A model generated the notes under the pieces. It worked only from the letters and a program-made list of their open reading frames with translations. It ran no database searches and was not told the origin of the DNA. From Tenacibaculum todarodis (GTDB taxonomy: Bacteria; Bacteroidota; Bacteroidia; Flavobacteriales; Flavobacteriaceae): DNA of 64,000 bases. The stretch covers positions 2,544,001 to 2,608,000 of the forward strand of contig NZ_CP018155.1 of NCBI RefSeq assembly GCF_001889045.1, read 5' to 3'. The position numbers were made by a program, and so were the translations under genes. This document shows positions 1 to 7,146 of the stretch, one piece after another. Positions within the stretch are counted from its first letter, which is position 1. Every line of letters begins with the position of its first letter.

Positions 1-90
1 ACTACTTCTAAAACAGTAAAATCTGTTGAAATTGACAAGTCTAAATTAATGGCTGACGTTAAAATGGATAACAATACTTTTGGAAAGTAA
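1..90 (+). CDS. C-terminal end of an unidentified protein (partial)
   Basis: Frame 1 is open from the first base and encodes 29 residues, ending ...NNTFGK before a TAA at 88-90. The gene begins outside the window. The visible tail is hydrophilic and lysine-rich, with no motif that identifies a family. A strong hairpin terminator begins about 20 bases after the stop, which supports a real gene end. Confidence 0.6.
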   Translation, partial: TTSKTVKSVEIDKSKLMADVKMDNNTFGK

Positions 91-110
91 TTACTAACTT
101 ATAACTCAAA

Positions 111-144
111 AAAAATAAGCGAAGTGAAAACTTCGCTTATTTTT
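111..144. terminator. Bidirectional rho-independent terminator
   Basis: A perfect 14-bp stem (111-124 with 131-144, core AAGCGAAG/CTTCGCTT) has a 6-base loop, with A-runs before it and T-runs after it. It serves the plus-strand gene ending at 90 and the convergent LysE-family gene, whose stop codon (137-139) lies inside the right arm. Confidence 0.85.
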
Positions 145-814
145 TTATCTCAACTTTGTCAATCAAGTTGTCTATTTTTTCCTTCGGAATAAAGCCTTTT
201 AGCATTAAAATAGCTCCAAAAACGATGAGCATTATTCCCATTCCGCGTTTTATTCTATAAATAACTAAAGGTGTCATTTTATCTCTAAGTTGTTTTGCTA
301 GTAGTATTTTACCTAAGTCTGTAACTGCATAACCTAAAATAACTATAACAAAATACCAAAAAATTGAAACTGGATTCATGTCTAAAGTTGGGCCAACAAT
401 AACCATTATTCCAAGCCAACCTGCTAAAACACCAATATTAATAAAGTTTAAGAAAAATCCTTTTATCAGTAATTTAAAATAGTTGTTTTCTTCCGGTACT
501 TTTACTTCGGTTTCATCAGCTTCCTTTTTGTTGCTCTTGTCCAAGTACGTTATTAGTCCGTAAACAACTAATACCAAACCGCCAATTAAGAATAATCTTG
601 GATCGTCTTTTATTTTCTCTAATAAACTTCTACTTCCAAAATATGCAATTGATATAAAAGTAATGTCGCCTAAAATTACTCCTAAATCAAATGCAAAAGC
701 AGCTCTAGCACCTTTTAAAATACTGGTTTTAATCAGCATAAAAAATACAGGGCCAATCATAAAAGCCATAAAGACTCCTACAAAAAAAGCATTTTTAAAA
801 TCGTAAATATCCAT
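137..814 (-). CDS. LysE/RhtB family amino-acid exporter
   Basis: A 225-residue, strongly hydrophobic protein with about six membrane segments. It starts with the family-typical N-terminus (FFVGVFMAFMIGPVFFMLI) and keeps the GxxxGxxxGD-type pattern (ARAAFAFDLGVILGD). Members of this family export amino acids or related small metabolites across the inner membrane using the proton gradient. A charged loop (about residues 93-110, DKSNKKEADETEVK) separates the two halves, as usual in LysE proteins. The substrate cannot be read from sequence. It is a single gene with its own promoter-like box (836-843) and shares a terminator with the convergent upstream gene. Confidence 0.85.
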   Translation of the reverse strand: MDIYDFKNAFFVGVFMAFMIGPVFFMLIKTSILKGARAAFAFDLGVILGDITFISIAYFGSRSLLEKIKDDPRLFLIGGLVLVVYGLITYLDKSNKKEADETEVKVPEENNYFKLLIKGFFLNFINIGVLAGWLGIMVIVGPTLDMNPVSIFWYFVIVILGYAVTDLGKILLAKQLRDKMTPLVIYRIKRGMGIMLIVFGAILMLKGFIPKEKIDNLIDKVEIKK

Positions 815-835
815 AGAAAATAATCAAAGAGAATC

Positions 836-843
836 CAAATATA
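836..843 (-). promoter_or_regulatory. Promoter -7 box for the LysE-family gene
   Basis: On the minus strand the sequence reads TATATTTG, an exact match to the Bacteroidota -7 consensus TAnnTTTG, 21 bases before the start codon. No good TTG -33 element is seen at the usual distance. Confidence 0.45.
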
Positions 844-911
844 CAATTTATAAAACTCAGATTTTTACTTACACATTAACCGTTTACTGCTACTGAAAAC
901 TGCAAACTGAA

Positions 912-1958
912 TTATACATCATCAAAATCTACTACAATTTTTGGAGTAGTTGGGTGTGCTTGACAAGTAAGAATAAAACCTTCTTCAACTTCTGAATCCG
1001 TTAAAATTGAATTTTTAGTCATTACGGCTTTTCCTTCTGTAACTTTTCCTAAACAAGAACTACAAACACCACCTTGACAAGAATACGGAGCATCCACTTT
1101 ATTACGTAAACTTGCTGCTAAAATATCATCGGTTTGTTTCATAGTGAAGGTAGTTTCTTCATCATCTAGCAAAATAGTAACGGTAGTTTCTCCATCTTTA
1201 ATCTTACCAATATTTTCTTCATCAGAAGAAGCTGTAAATAATTCAAAATGAATATTTTCTGAAGTAAAGTTGTTGTCTTTTAAAGTTTCGGTAACTGCTG
1301 TAATCATTTCTTCTGGACCACATAAATAAGCCGAATCAAATGTAGTTTCTTTGTACATATTTTTTACAAAATACTTACAAACGCTACTATCAATTCTACC
1401 TTGTAAAGCATTCTTCACTTTATCTCTACTAAAGATTGTGTGTAGTTTAAAATTATTTGGGTATGCTGCAGCAAGATGTTCTAATTCGTCTTTAAAAATA
1501 ACGCTATCCGCCATTTTATTTCCATAAACCAATGTGAATTTTGAAGTACTTTCTTCTTCTAAAACCGTTTTAATCATGGATAAAACAGGTGTAATTCCGC
1601 TTCCTGCAGCAAACGCAATGTAGTTTTTAGCTGCTTGCGAATTCAATATAAACTTCCCTTCTGGAGGATGTACTTCTAACGCATCACCAGCTTTTAGTTC
1701 TGTAGTTGCGTAGACAGAGAACAACCCGTTTTCTACCGCTTTTACAGCAACTTTTAAATCGCCACTTTTAGGTGAAGAACAGATAGAATAAGCTCTTCTA
1801 ACTTCTTCTCCGTTTAGTTCTTTTTTTATGGTAATGTATTGTCCAGCTTTAAATGAAAATAATTCTTTTAATTCCGAAGGAACAGAAAATAATATAGAAA
1901 CTGCATCTTTAGTTTCCTGTATTAGTTCTTTTATTTTTAGTTTGTAAAATGTATTCAT
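912..1958 (-). CDS. Flavin reductase with C-terminal 2Fe-2S ferredoxin domain (PaaE/ferredoxin-NADP reductase-like)
   Basis: The protein has 348 residues. Its N-terminal half is an FNR-like FAD domain (RAYSICSSP, about residues 54-62). A NAD(P)-binding domain follows (GSGITPVLSMI near 120, CGPEEMI near 213). The C-terminus is a plant-type ferredoxin domain with cluster ligands C294, C299, C302 and C332. The domain order matches the PaaE/HmpX-type electron-transfer family that passes electrons from NAD(P)H to an oxygenase or similar partner. No phenylacetate or other oxygenase genes lie nearby, so the partner is unknown. It is monocistronic, with a good promoter, and divergent from the PadR operon. 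Confidence 0.85.
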   Translation of the reverse strand: MNTFYKLKIKELIQETKDAVSILFSVPSELKELFSFKAGQYITIKKELNGEEVRRAYSICSSPKSGDLKVAVKAVENGLFSVYATTELKAGDALEVHPPEGKFILNSQAAKNYIAFAAGSGITPVLSMIKTVLEEESTSKFTLVYGNKMADSVIFKDELEHLAAAYPNNFKLHTIFSRDKVKNALQGRIDSSVCKYFVKNMYKETTFDSAYLCGPEEMITAVTETLKDNNFTSENIHFELFTASSDEENIGKIKDGETTVTILLDDEETTFTMKQTDDILAASLRNKVDAPYSCQGGVCSSCLGKVTEGKAVMTKNSILTDSEVEEGFILTCQAHPTTPKIVVDFDDV

Positions 1959-1975
1959 TCTTAAATTTTGAATTG

Positions 1976-2003
1976 CAAAAATAACGAAGTTCTAACAAAC
2001 CAA
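1976..2003 (-). promoter_or_regulatory. Promoter of the flavin/2Fe-2S reductase gene with overlapping inverted repeat
   Basis: The minus strand carries TTG (2001-2003), a 17-base spacer and TATTTTTG (1976-1983), a full Bacteroidota-type promoter about 17 bases before the start codon. The -33 region sits inside the inverted repeat CTAACA-N7-TGTTAG (1992-2010), a possible operator. Confidence 0.55.
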
Positions 2004-2021
2004 GTGTTAGCATTTTAATAA

Positions 2022-2068
2022 ATGTATACCTAAGAATTTTATACATAAGAAAATTATGTATATATTTA
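2022..2068 (+). promoter_or_regulatory. Probable PadR operator and promoter of the 2.2-7 kb operon
   Basis: Three ATGTATA half-sites in alternating orientation lie at 2022-2028, 2040-2046 (as TATACAT) and 2056-2062. The last overlaps a -7-like box, TATATTTA (2061-2068). PadR family proteins bind inverted repeats with ATGT/ACAT cores, and a padR gene lies 380 bases downstream, so autoregulation is the natural reading. This is an inference from motif and position only. Confidence 0.5.
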
Positions 2069-2135
2069 CGGCAAGAAAAACTTTCATTGCTAGTTTACGA
2101 AGCAATCTTTTTTATTGAAAAGGAAAATTTAAATG

Positions 2136-2216
2136 TCCGTTTGAGCGTAGTCGAGAACAAAAAAGACTTCTCGATACAATTTCGGTAGAAAAACAGAAAT
2201 CACTCGAAGTGACTGC
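2136..2216. repeat. Interspersed intergenic repeat, TTGAGCGTAGTCGA type
   Basis: The segment contains TTGAGCGTAGTCGAGAAC, then a TTCTCGATAC match to the inverted GTAGTCGAGAA, then ACTCGAAGTGACT. The TTGAGCGnAGTCGA core recurs near 38048 and 50041 in this window. Such elements are common between genes in Flavobacteriaceae, from memory. Function unknown. Confidence 0.6.
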
Positions 2217-2251
2217 AACTGCAAAACGATTGAATAAAATCAATTTATAAC

Positions 2252-2434
2252 ATGAAAAAAAATAATTTACCAGTGATTTTAATTATTATAAGTACAGTAT
2301 TAATAATTCTTAATTTTATGTTTACTTCAGATGATATGAATCTTGGGTTTTGGCTCAGAATTTTAGGAAGTGTCTTTTTAATTATAACAATGTTGTTGGT
2401 AATTAGAAACAGAAAACAACAATTACACGATTAA
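2252..2434 (+). CDS. Small two-helix membrane protein, first gene of the PadR operon
   Basis: A 60-residue protein with two predicted membrane helices (about residues 7-24 and 33-51), a short acidic linker (SDDMNLG) and a basic C-terminal tail. I do not recognise a family. It lies 12 bases before padR on the same strand and downstream of the ATGTATA operator region, so it is probably the first cistron of the operon. Coding potential is supported by the position and membrane-protein composition rather than by homology. Confidence 0.65.
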   Translation: MKKNNLPVILIIISTVLIILNFMFTSDDMNLGFWLRILGSVFLIITMLLVIRNRKQQLHD

Positions 2435-2446
2435 ACATTTCAAAAT

Positions 2447-2785
2447 ATGGGAAATCAGAAATTATATAAAGGTTCTTTACAAACCATCATTTTAAAACTT
2501 TTGGCACAAAATGATAAAATGTATGGATACGAAATAACACAGAAAGTAAAAGAATTAACCAAAGGCGAGCTCAAAATAACCGAAGGTGCTTTGTATCCTG
2601 CTTTACATAAATTAGAAGCCGAAGGTTTGTTAGATGTTGAGGTTGCAAAAGTAGGGAACCGATTGCGTAAATATTACAAGCTTACCGAAAGTGGAACCAA
2701 AGAAACTGCCAATAAATTAGCCGAAATGCAAGAGTTTTTAAAAACGATGCAGCATTTGGTAAACCCTAAATTTAGCTTGGAGTAA
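2447..2785 (+). CDS. PadR family transcriptional regulator
   Basis: A 112-residue winged-helix protein. It shows the PadR pattern GSLQTIILKLLAQNDKMYGYEI near the N-terminus, then TEGALYPALHKLEAEGLL (recognition helix and wing) and a C-terminal dimerisation helix. PadR proteins are usually repressors that bind ATGT/ACAT palindromes and are released by small molecules or membrane stress. The stop codon is one base before the next gene, so it is translationally linked to the membrane proteins that follow. The ATGTATA repeats at 2022-2062 are its likely operator. Confidence 0.9.
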   Translation: MGNQKLYKGSLQTIILKLLAQNDKMYGYEITQKVKELTKGELKITEGALYPALHKLEAEGLLDVEVAKVGNRLRKYYKLTESGTKETANKLAEMQEFLKTMQHLVNPKFSLE

Positions 2786-2786
2786 G

Positions 2787-3437
2787 ATGGAAAATAAATA
2801 CGAAATAACCGAAAAGCAACTCGCTTTTTTGGAAGATTATTTGAAAAGGAAATATCCAAATTTCCAAGATGAAGTTAGAATTGAATTAATAGACCATTTA
2901 ATTTCTGACTTTGAAGCAACAACACAAAACGGAAATTTATCTCAATATTTATCTAATGAATTAGGTTTTATAAGAAGATTTGCAAACCGAAGGGTAAGCG
3001 AATTTAAAAAAACCTACGGAAAACAAACGTGGAATCATTTTTTCGATTTTTTTACTGATTTAAAATTGTTACCAATTTCTATTGCCGTTTTTAGCATGTT
3101 TTATTTTTTAGCTGAAAAACTAAATAATAAATGGCTTTGGGGAACTTTTTTGATTCTTCAATCTGTAATTTTATTATTATCTGCTTTTTTTGGGATGATA
3201 AATAAAAAGAAATTAAGTAAAGTTGATGAGGTAAAGTATTTAGGAGCAGAAATATGGTTACCTTTTCTTATGATTCATCTAGCAGATGGTTTTGAGTTTA
3301 AATATTTCTTAATGTCCAATAGTTATTTATTCACAATCTATGCTTCATTTGCAATTATTTATGGCTTAGCGGCATTTATAGTTTTAAGAAAACAACGTAA
3401 AATTATTTTAGAAAAGTACAAACACTTGTTAAACTAA
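2787..3437 (+). CDS. PadR-linked membrane protein, paralogue 1 of 3
   Basis: A 216-residue protein with a soluble N-terminal domain of about 90 residues followed by about four membrane helices and a short basic tail. The N-terminal domain carries the motif DEVRIELIDHLISDFE (about residues 28-43), shared in form with the next two genes (DV..E.VDH.A..IE). The layout recalls the DUF1700/HAAS proteins that accompany PadR regulators in Firmicutes; sequence homology to them is not established. It starts one base after padR. Role unknown; it could sense or modulate the membrane exporter encoded downstream. Confidence 0.7.
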   Translation: MENKYEITEKQLAFLEDYLKRKYPNFQDEVRIELIDHLISDFEATTQNGNLSQYLSNELGFIRRFANRRVSEFKKTYGKQTWNHFFDFFTDLKLLPISIAVFSMFYFLAEKLNNKWLWGTFLILQSVILLLSAFFGMINKKKLSKVDEVKYLGAEIWLPFLMIHLADGFEFKYFLMSNSYLFTIYASFAIIYGLAAFIVLRKQRKIILEKYKHLLN

Positions 3438-3441
3438 CGCT

Positions 3442-4113
3442 ATGGAATTAACAAAAGATCAAGTTTTACAAATAGACAATTATATTTCCGCTTGCGGAAT
3501 AAAATATTATGATGTAAAAATGGAAATTGTAGACCATTTTGCATCAATTTTAGAATATAGATTAGAGAAAGAACCAAATTTATATTTTAAAAATGCAATT
3601 GTAGAAGAACATAAGAAATTTAGTGATAATGGATTTAAAAAACTGTTGGAAACTAAGACAAAATCTACTCACAAACGTTTTATAAAACAGACGTTTTTAA
3701 ATTTTAAGACGTTTTTTAAACTTCCTAAAGTGATAATTTCTATTGCTTTATTTTTTGTTTTACTTCAAATAATGGATGTTGTTGAAAATAAAGAATATTT
3801 CTTCTTAGGTTTAAATTTTTTCGCCTTAATTCTAACTTTTTCTTTAGCTTTTATAGGTATGAAAAGAAGCAAAAAAGAAAGAACATTTTTAACTTTAAAC
3901 ATGACAATGAGGTTTGTAACCTTTTTTCATTCATTTGTTATTATTCTTCAGCTTTTTAATAACAGAGGTGAAATAAGCTTGTTAAATAAAAATCATAATT
4001 ATCTACATATTGGTGCATATGTTTTATTGTTTTTATTATTCTGGTCTGGAGAATATGTATATTATCAAAATAAAAAAGAAGTACAACAACAATATCCAAA
4101 CGTAATTGTATAA
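3442..4113 (+). CDS. PadR-linked membrane protein, paralogue 2 of 3
   Basis: A 223-residue protein with the same plan as its neighbours: an N-terminal soluble domain containing YYDVKMEIVDHFASILE (about residues 22-38), then about four membrane helices, and a tail ending near QQYPNVIV. The gene lies 4 bases after paralogue 1 and 2 bases before paralogue 3, which indicates one transcript and probable translational coupling. The three genes probably arose by tandem duplication, but they have diverged strongly outside the VDH motif. No catalytic motif is seen. Confidence 0.7.
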   Translation: MELTKDQVLQIDNYISACGIKYYDVKMEIVDHFASILEYRLEKEPNLYFKNAIVEEHKKFSDNGFKKLLETKTKSTHKRFIKQTFLNFKTFFKLPKVIISIALFFVLLQIMDVVENKEYFFLGLNFFALILTFSLAFIGMKRSKKERTFLTLNMTMRFVTFFHSFVIILQLFNNRGEISLLNKNHNYLHIGAYVLLFLLFWSGEYVYYQNKKEVQQQYPNVIV

Positions 4114-4115
4114 GA

Positions 4116-4820
4116 ATGAAACTAACCCAAGAAAACATACAAAACCTATATAAATTCACCAGAAAACATTACGTGTATCATTACGATGTACAAACAGAGT
4201 TGGTAGATCATTTAGCAAATGATATAGAGCAAATTTGGGAAGAAAGCCCAAAGCTTTCCTTTGAAAAAGCGAGAGATACTTCCTTCAAAAAATTCGGAAT
4301 TTTTGGTTTTATGGATGTTATAGAAGCCAAGCAAAAACAAATGAATAAACGGTATAGAAAGATTATGTGGCGTTTTTTTAAAGAATGGTATACAATGCCT
4401 AAAATTATTACAACATTAACGCTTGTTTTAGGGCTTTTTTGTTTGTTACAAATTCCGTTTTCGCAATATATATTGTTAGGTGTTTTATTTATTTTAGTTG
4501 TAATTGATTTAAGAAACCTATATATCAGAAGAAAAGAACAGCAAAAACAACAAAAGAAAGACAAAGTTTTTTTATTAGAAGCAATGATAGGCGATACAAG
4601 AAATGGTTTTTCTGGAATTATGTTTATTAATAGTTTTAACCTGGTTAATGCTTTTAAAACTGATTTTTCTCAACTCGAAAACCATATTATATTATTAATT
4701 TCTTTTGTTGCGGTAGCTATTTCAATTCTATTTTACGTCACTGGTTTTTTAATGCCTCAAAAAGCTCAAGAACTCTTAGAAGAAACCTACCCAGAATATA
4801 AAATGGTTAATTCTTTGTAA
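4116..4820 (+). CDS. PadR-linked membrane protein, paralogue 3 of 3
   Basis: A 234-residue protein. Its N-terminal soluble domain contains YHYDVQTELVDHLANDIE (about residues 21-38), the clearest copy of the motif shared by the three paralogues. The region near residues 140-150 is rich in lysine and glutamine (RRKEQQKQQKK), a cytoplasmic loop between membrane segments. The C-terminus (EETYPEYKMV) resembles that of paralogue 2 (QQYPNV). It is the last of the trio, 51 bases upstream of the DUF5687 permease. Function unknown. Confidence 0.7.
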   Translation: MKLTQENIQNLYKFTRKHYVYHYDVQTELVDHLANDIEQIWEESPKLSFEKARDTSFKKFGIFGFMDVIEAKQKQMNKRYRKIMWRFFKEWYTMPKIITTLTLVLGLFCLLQIPFSQYILLGVLFILVVIDLRNLYIRRKEQQKQQKKDKVFLLEAMIGDTRNGFSGIMFINSFNLVNAFKTDFSQLENHIILLISFVAVAISILFYVTGFLMPQKAQELLEETYPEYKMVNSL

Positions 4821-4871
4821 CAAAATGAATTCGTTTGCTACTTATTAGATAATCAAACTAATTTACTACCA

Positions 4872-6338
4872 ATGATTTCACACTTTTTAAACTTAGAATG
4901 GAAGCAGTTTTTTAGATCTGCTTCATTTGGAAAAAATGTAGGAATAAAAATCCTCATGGCTTTTTTTGCTATTATTATTTTAGTAAACTTTTTATTCTTA
5001 GGAGCTAAAGGATATTCTATTTTAGAGGAATTATTTCCAGGTAAAGATCCATTTGTTTTGGTCAATCAGTTTATGATTTTCATGGTCATTTCCGATTTAA
5101 TTTTTAGGTACTTAATGCAAAAGATTCCAGTAATGGATATTAAGCCAATGTTGGCTTTACCAATTAAGAAAAACAAACTGGTAAACTATGTGTTAACAAA
5201 ATCTGTTTTTTCATTTTTCAATTTCGGTTCTTTAGTTTTATACATACCTTTTGCTATTGTATTAATTATGGAAGGTTATAATGTTGCAGGCGTTGTTGGT
5301 TGGACATTTTTTATGATTATGTTGGCTATTTGCCTCAATTTTACTAATTTTTTAATCAACAAAAACAACATTGCTTTAGGAGTTTTAGTTGCTCTTTTAG
5401 GTGGTTTGTGGCTCGCTTTTAAATATGAATTAGGAAACGTAACAGGTTTCTTTGGTGATCTATTTTATGCAGTGTATCAAAACCCATTACTATCAATTAT
5501 AGGAGTAATTTTTGCTGGAATTTTATATTATTTAAATTTTAAACAATTATCGAACGTTATATATTTAGATGGTGCTGTAAAAACAGAAAATCAAGAAGTT
5601 AATACTTCAGATTTATCTTTTGTAGATCGTCTGGGTAGCGTTGCTCCGTTTATTAAAAATGATATGCGACTAATTTGGAGAAACAAAAGAACAAAAACGG
5701 TTTTTCTTATGTCGTTTTTCTTTCTACTCTTCGGATTAATGTTCTTTACCATGGAAAGTTATAAAGACATGGAAGTAATGCAATTATACGGAGCTATTTT
5801 TGTAACAGCTGGTTTTAGTATGAATTATGGTCAGTTTGTTCCGGCTTGGGACAGTGAACATTATAGAATGTTAATGACTCAAAATCTTTCGTACAGAAAA
5901 TTTCTAGAAAGCAAATGGTATTTAATGATTGTAATGACGGTTATTTTATTCGTTTTATGTACACCTTATTTGTACTTCGGAATACATAAATACTTATTAA
6001 TTGTTGCCGGTTTTTTCTTCAATTTAGGTTTTACACCATTAATAATGCTGTATATGGGCGCATTTAATAAAAAAAGAATTGAACTTTCTTCAGGAGGATT
6101 AGCAAATACGCAAGGAACAAGTGCAGCACAGTTTTTGGTTATGATTCCGGTACTTGTTTTACCAATAATAGTGTATGCAATTGTAAATCATTTCTTAGGT
6201 TTTAATGCCGCAATTATTGCAATTGCACTTATTGGAGTTGTTTCTTTACTATTAAAAAACCCAATTATGAGTTTTATTGAAAAGAAATATCAAGAAAAGA
6301 AGTACGCAACCATTCACGGATTTAAACAACAAGACTAA
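4872..6338 (+). CDS. DUF5687-type ABC exporter permease
   Basis: A 488-residue integral membrane protein with about ten to twelve membrane segments and few soluble stretches. It resembles the Bacteroidota family DUF5687, which is regularly paired with an ABC ATPase. The gene is followed after 23 bases by such an ATPase, so the two probably form one ABC-2-like exporter. The substrate is not apparent. Its place in a PadR operon suggests inducible export of a toxic or membrane-active compound; that is inference. Confidence 0.75.
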   Translation: MISHFLNLEWKQFFRSASFGKNVGIKILMAFFAIIILVNFLFLGAKGYSILEELFPGKDPFVLVNQFMIFMVISDLIFRYLMQKIPVMDIKPMLALPIKKNKLVNYVLTKSVFSFFNFGSLVLYIPFAIVLIMEGYNVAGVVGWTFFMIMLAICLNFTNFLINKNNIALGVLVALLGGLWLAFKYELGNVTGFFGDLFYAVYQNPLLSIIGVIFAGILYYLNFKQLSNVIYLDGAVKTENQEVNTSDLSFVDRLGSVAPFIKNDMRLIWRNKRTKTVFLMSFFFLLFGLMFFTMESYKDMEVMQLYGAIFVTAGFSMNYGQFVPAWDSEHYRMLMTQNLSYRKFLESKWYLMIVMTVILFVLCTPYLYFGIHKYLLIVAGFFFNLGFTPLIMLYMGAFNKKRIELSSGGLANTQGTSAAQFLVMIPVLVLPIIVYAIVNHFLGFNAAIIAIALIGVVSLLLKNPIMSFIEKKYQEKKYATIHGFKQQD

Positions 6339-6361
6339 CCAACTTTAATTCAATATATAAA

Positions 6362-7057
6362 ATGATACAAGCAAATAACATCACCAAAAAATACGGAAAA
6401 GCACAAGTATTAAATATAGAATCGTTAGAAATTCCTAAAGGACAATCTTTCGGGTTAGTTGGTAACAACGGAGCAGGAAAAACTACCTTTTTTAATATGT
6501 TGTTAGATTTAATTAGACCAACATCTGGCGAAATTATTAATAACACAGTTGTTGTAAATAAAAGTGAAGAATGGAAAACTTTTACAAGCTCTTTTATAGA
6601 TGAAAGTTTTTTAATTGGATATTTAACTCCAGATGAATATTTCGATTTTATTGGCGATTTACGCGGAATGAACAAAGCCGATGTAAAAACATTTTTAAGT
6701 CAGTTTGATGAGTTTTTTAACGGAGAAATCATTGGAAAGAAAAAATACTTAAGAGATTTAAGTAAAGGAAACCAGAAAAAAGCAGGAATTGTTGGCGCAA
6801 TGATGGGCAATCCGAAAGTTGTAATTTTAGATGAACCTTTTGCAAACTTAGATCCAACAACGCAAATACGTTTAAAAACGATGATTAAAAAGCTAACGGA
6901 AGACAAAGAAATAACCGTTTTAGTTTCTAGTCACGATTTAACGCATGTAACCGAAGTTTGCGAACGAATTGTAGTTTTAGACAAAGGAAATGTGGTAAAA
7001 GATATAGCAACATCTCAAGAAACTTTAACAGAATTAGAAAGCTATTTTTCTGCGTAA
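6362..7057 (+). CDS. ABC transporter ATP-binding protein, partner of the DUF5687 permease
   Basis: A 231-residue nucleotide-binding subunit. It has Walker A GNNGAGKT (residues 34-41), a signature LSKGNQKK near 137, Walker B VVILDEPFANLDP near 151-163 and a switch histidine in VLVSSHD. The signature motif reads LSKGN rather than LSGGQ, as often seen in ABC-2 exporters of this kind. It is the last gene of the PadR operon and would drive export through the DUF5687 protein at the inner membrane. Confidence 0.9.
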   Translation: MIQANNITKKYGKAQVLNIESLEIPKGQSFGLVGNNGAGKTTFFNMLLDLIRPTSGEIINNTVVVNKSEEWKTFTSSFIDESFLIGYLTPDEYFDFIGDLRGMNKADVKTFLSQFDEFFNGEIIGKKKYLRDLSKGNQKKAGIVGAMMGNPKVVILDEPFANLDPTTQIRLKTMIKKLTEDKEITVLVSSHDLTHVTEVCERIVVLDKGNVVKDIATSQETLTELESYFSA

Positions 7058-7085
7058 GCAAAAAAATCCTTTTTTATTCCTATTT

Positions 7086-7139
7086 TTACGCTCTCATTAC
7101 AATAATAATCATTGATTTTAGTTGTATGTTAGAGCGTAA
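7086..7139 (+). promoter_or_regulatory. Inverted repeat in the sprE leader
   Basis: TTACGCTCT (7086-7094) and AGAGCGTAA (7131-7139) are perfect 9-base complements separated by 36 bases, and the right arm ends 7 bases before the sprE start codon. A -7-like box, TATTTTTA (7081-7088), overlaps the left arm. It could be a leader hairpin that hides the start region, or a protein-binding site. Confidence 0.35.
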
Positions 7140-7146
7140 TTTTTTT

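Noticed and set aside
6958..7146. Upstream in-frame extension of the sprE frame into the ABC ATPase gene
   Set aside because: It overlaps 100 bases of a well-supported gene, lacks a signal peptide, and the ATG at 7147 begins a perfect lipoprotein signal.
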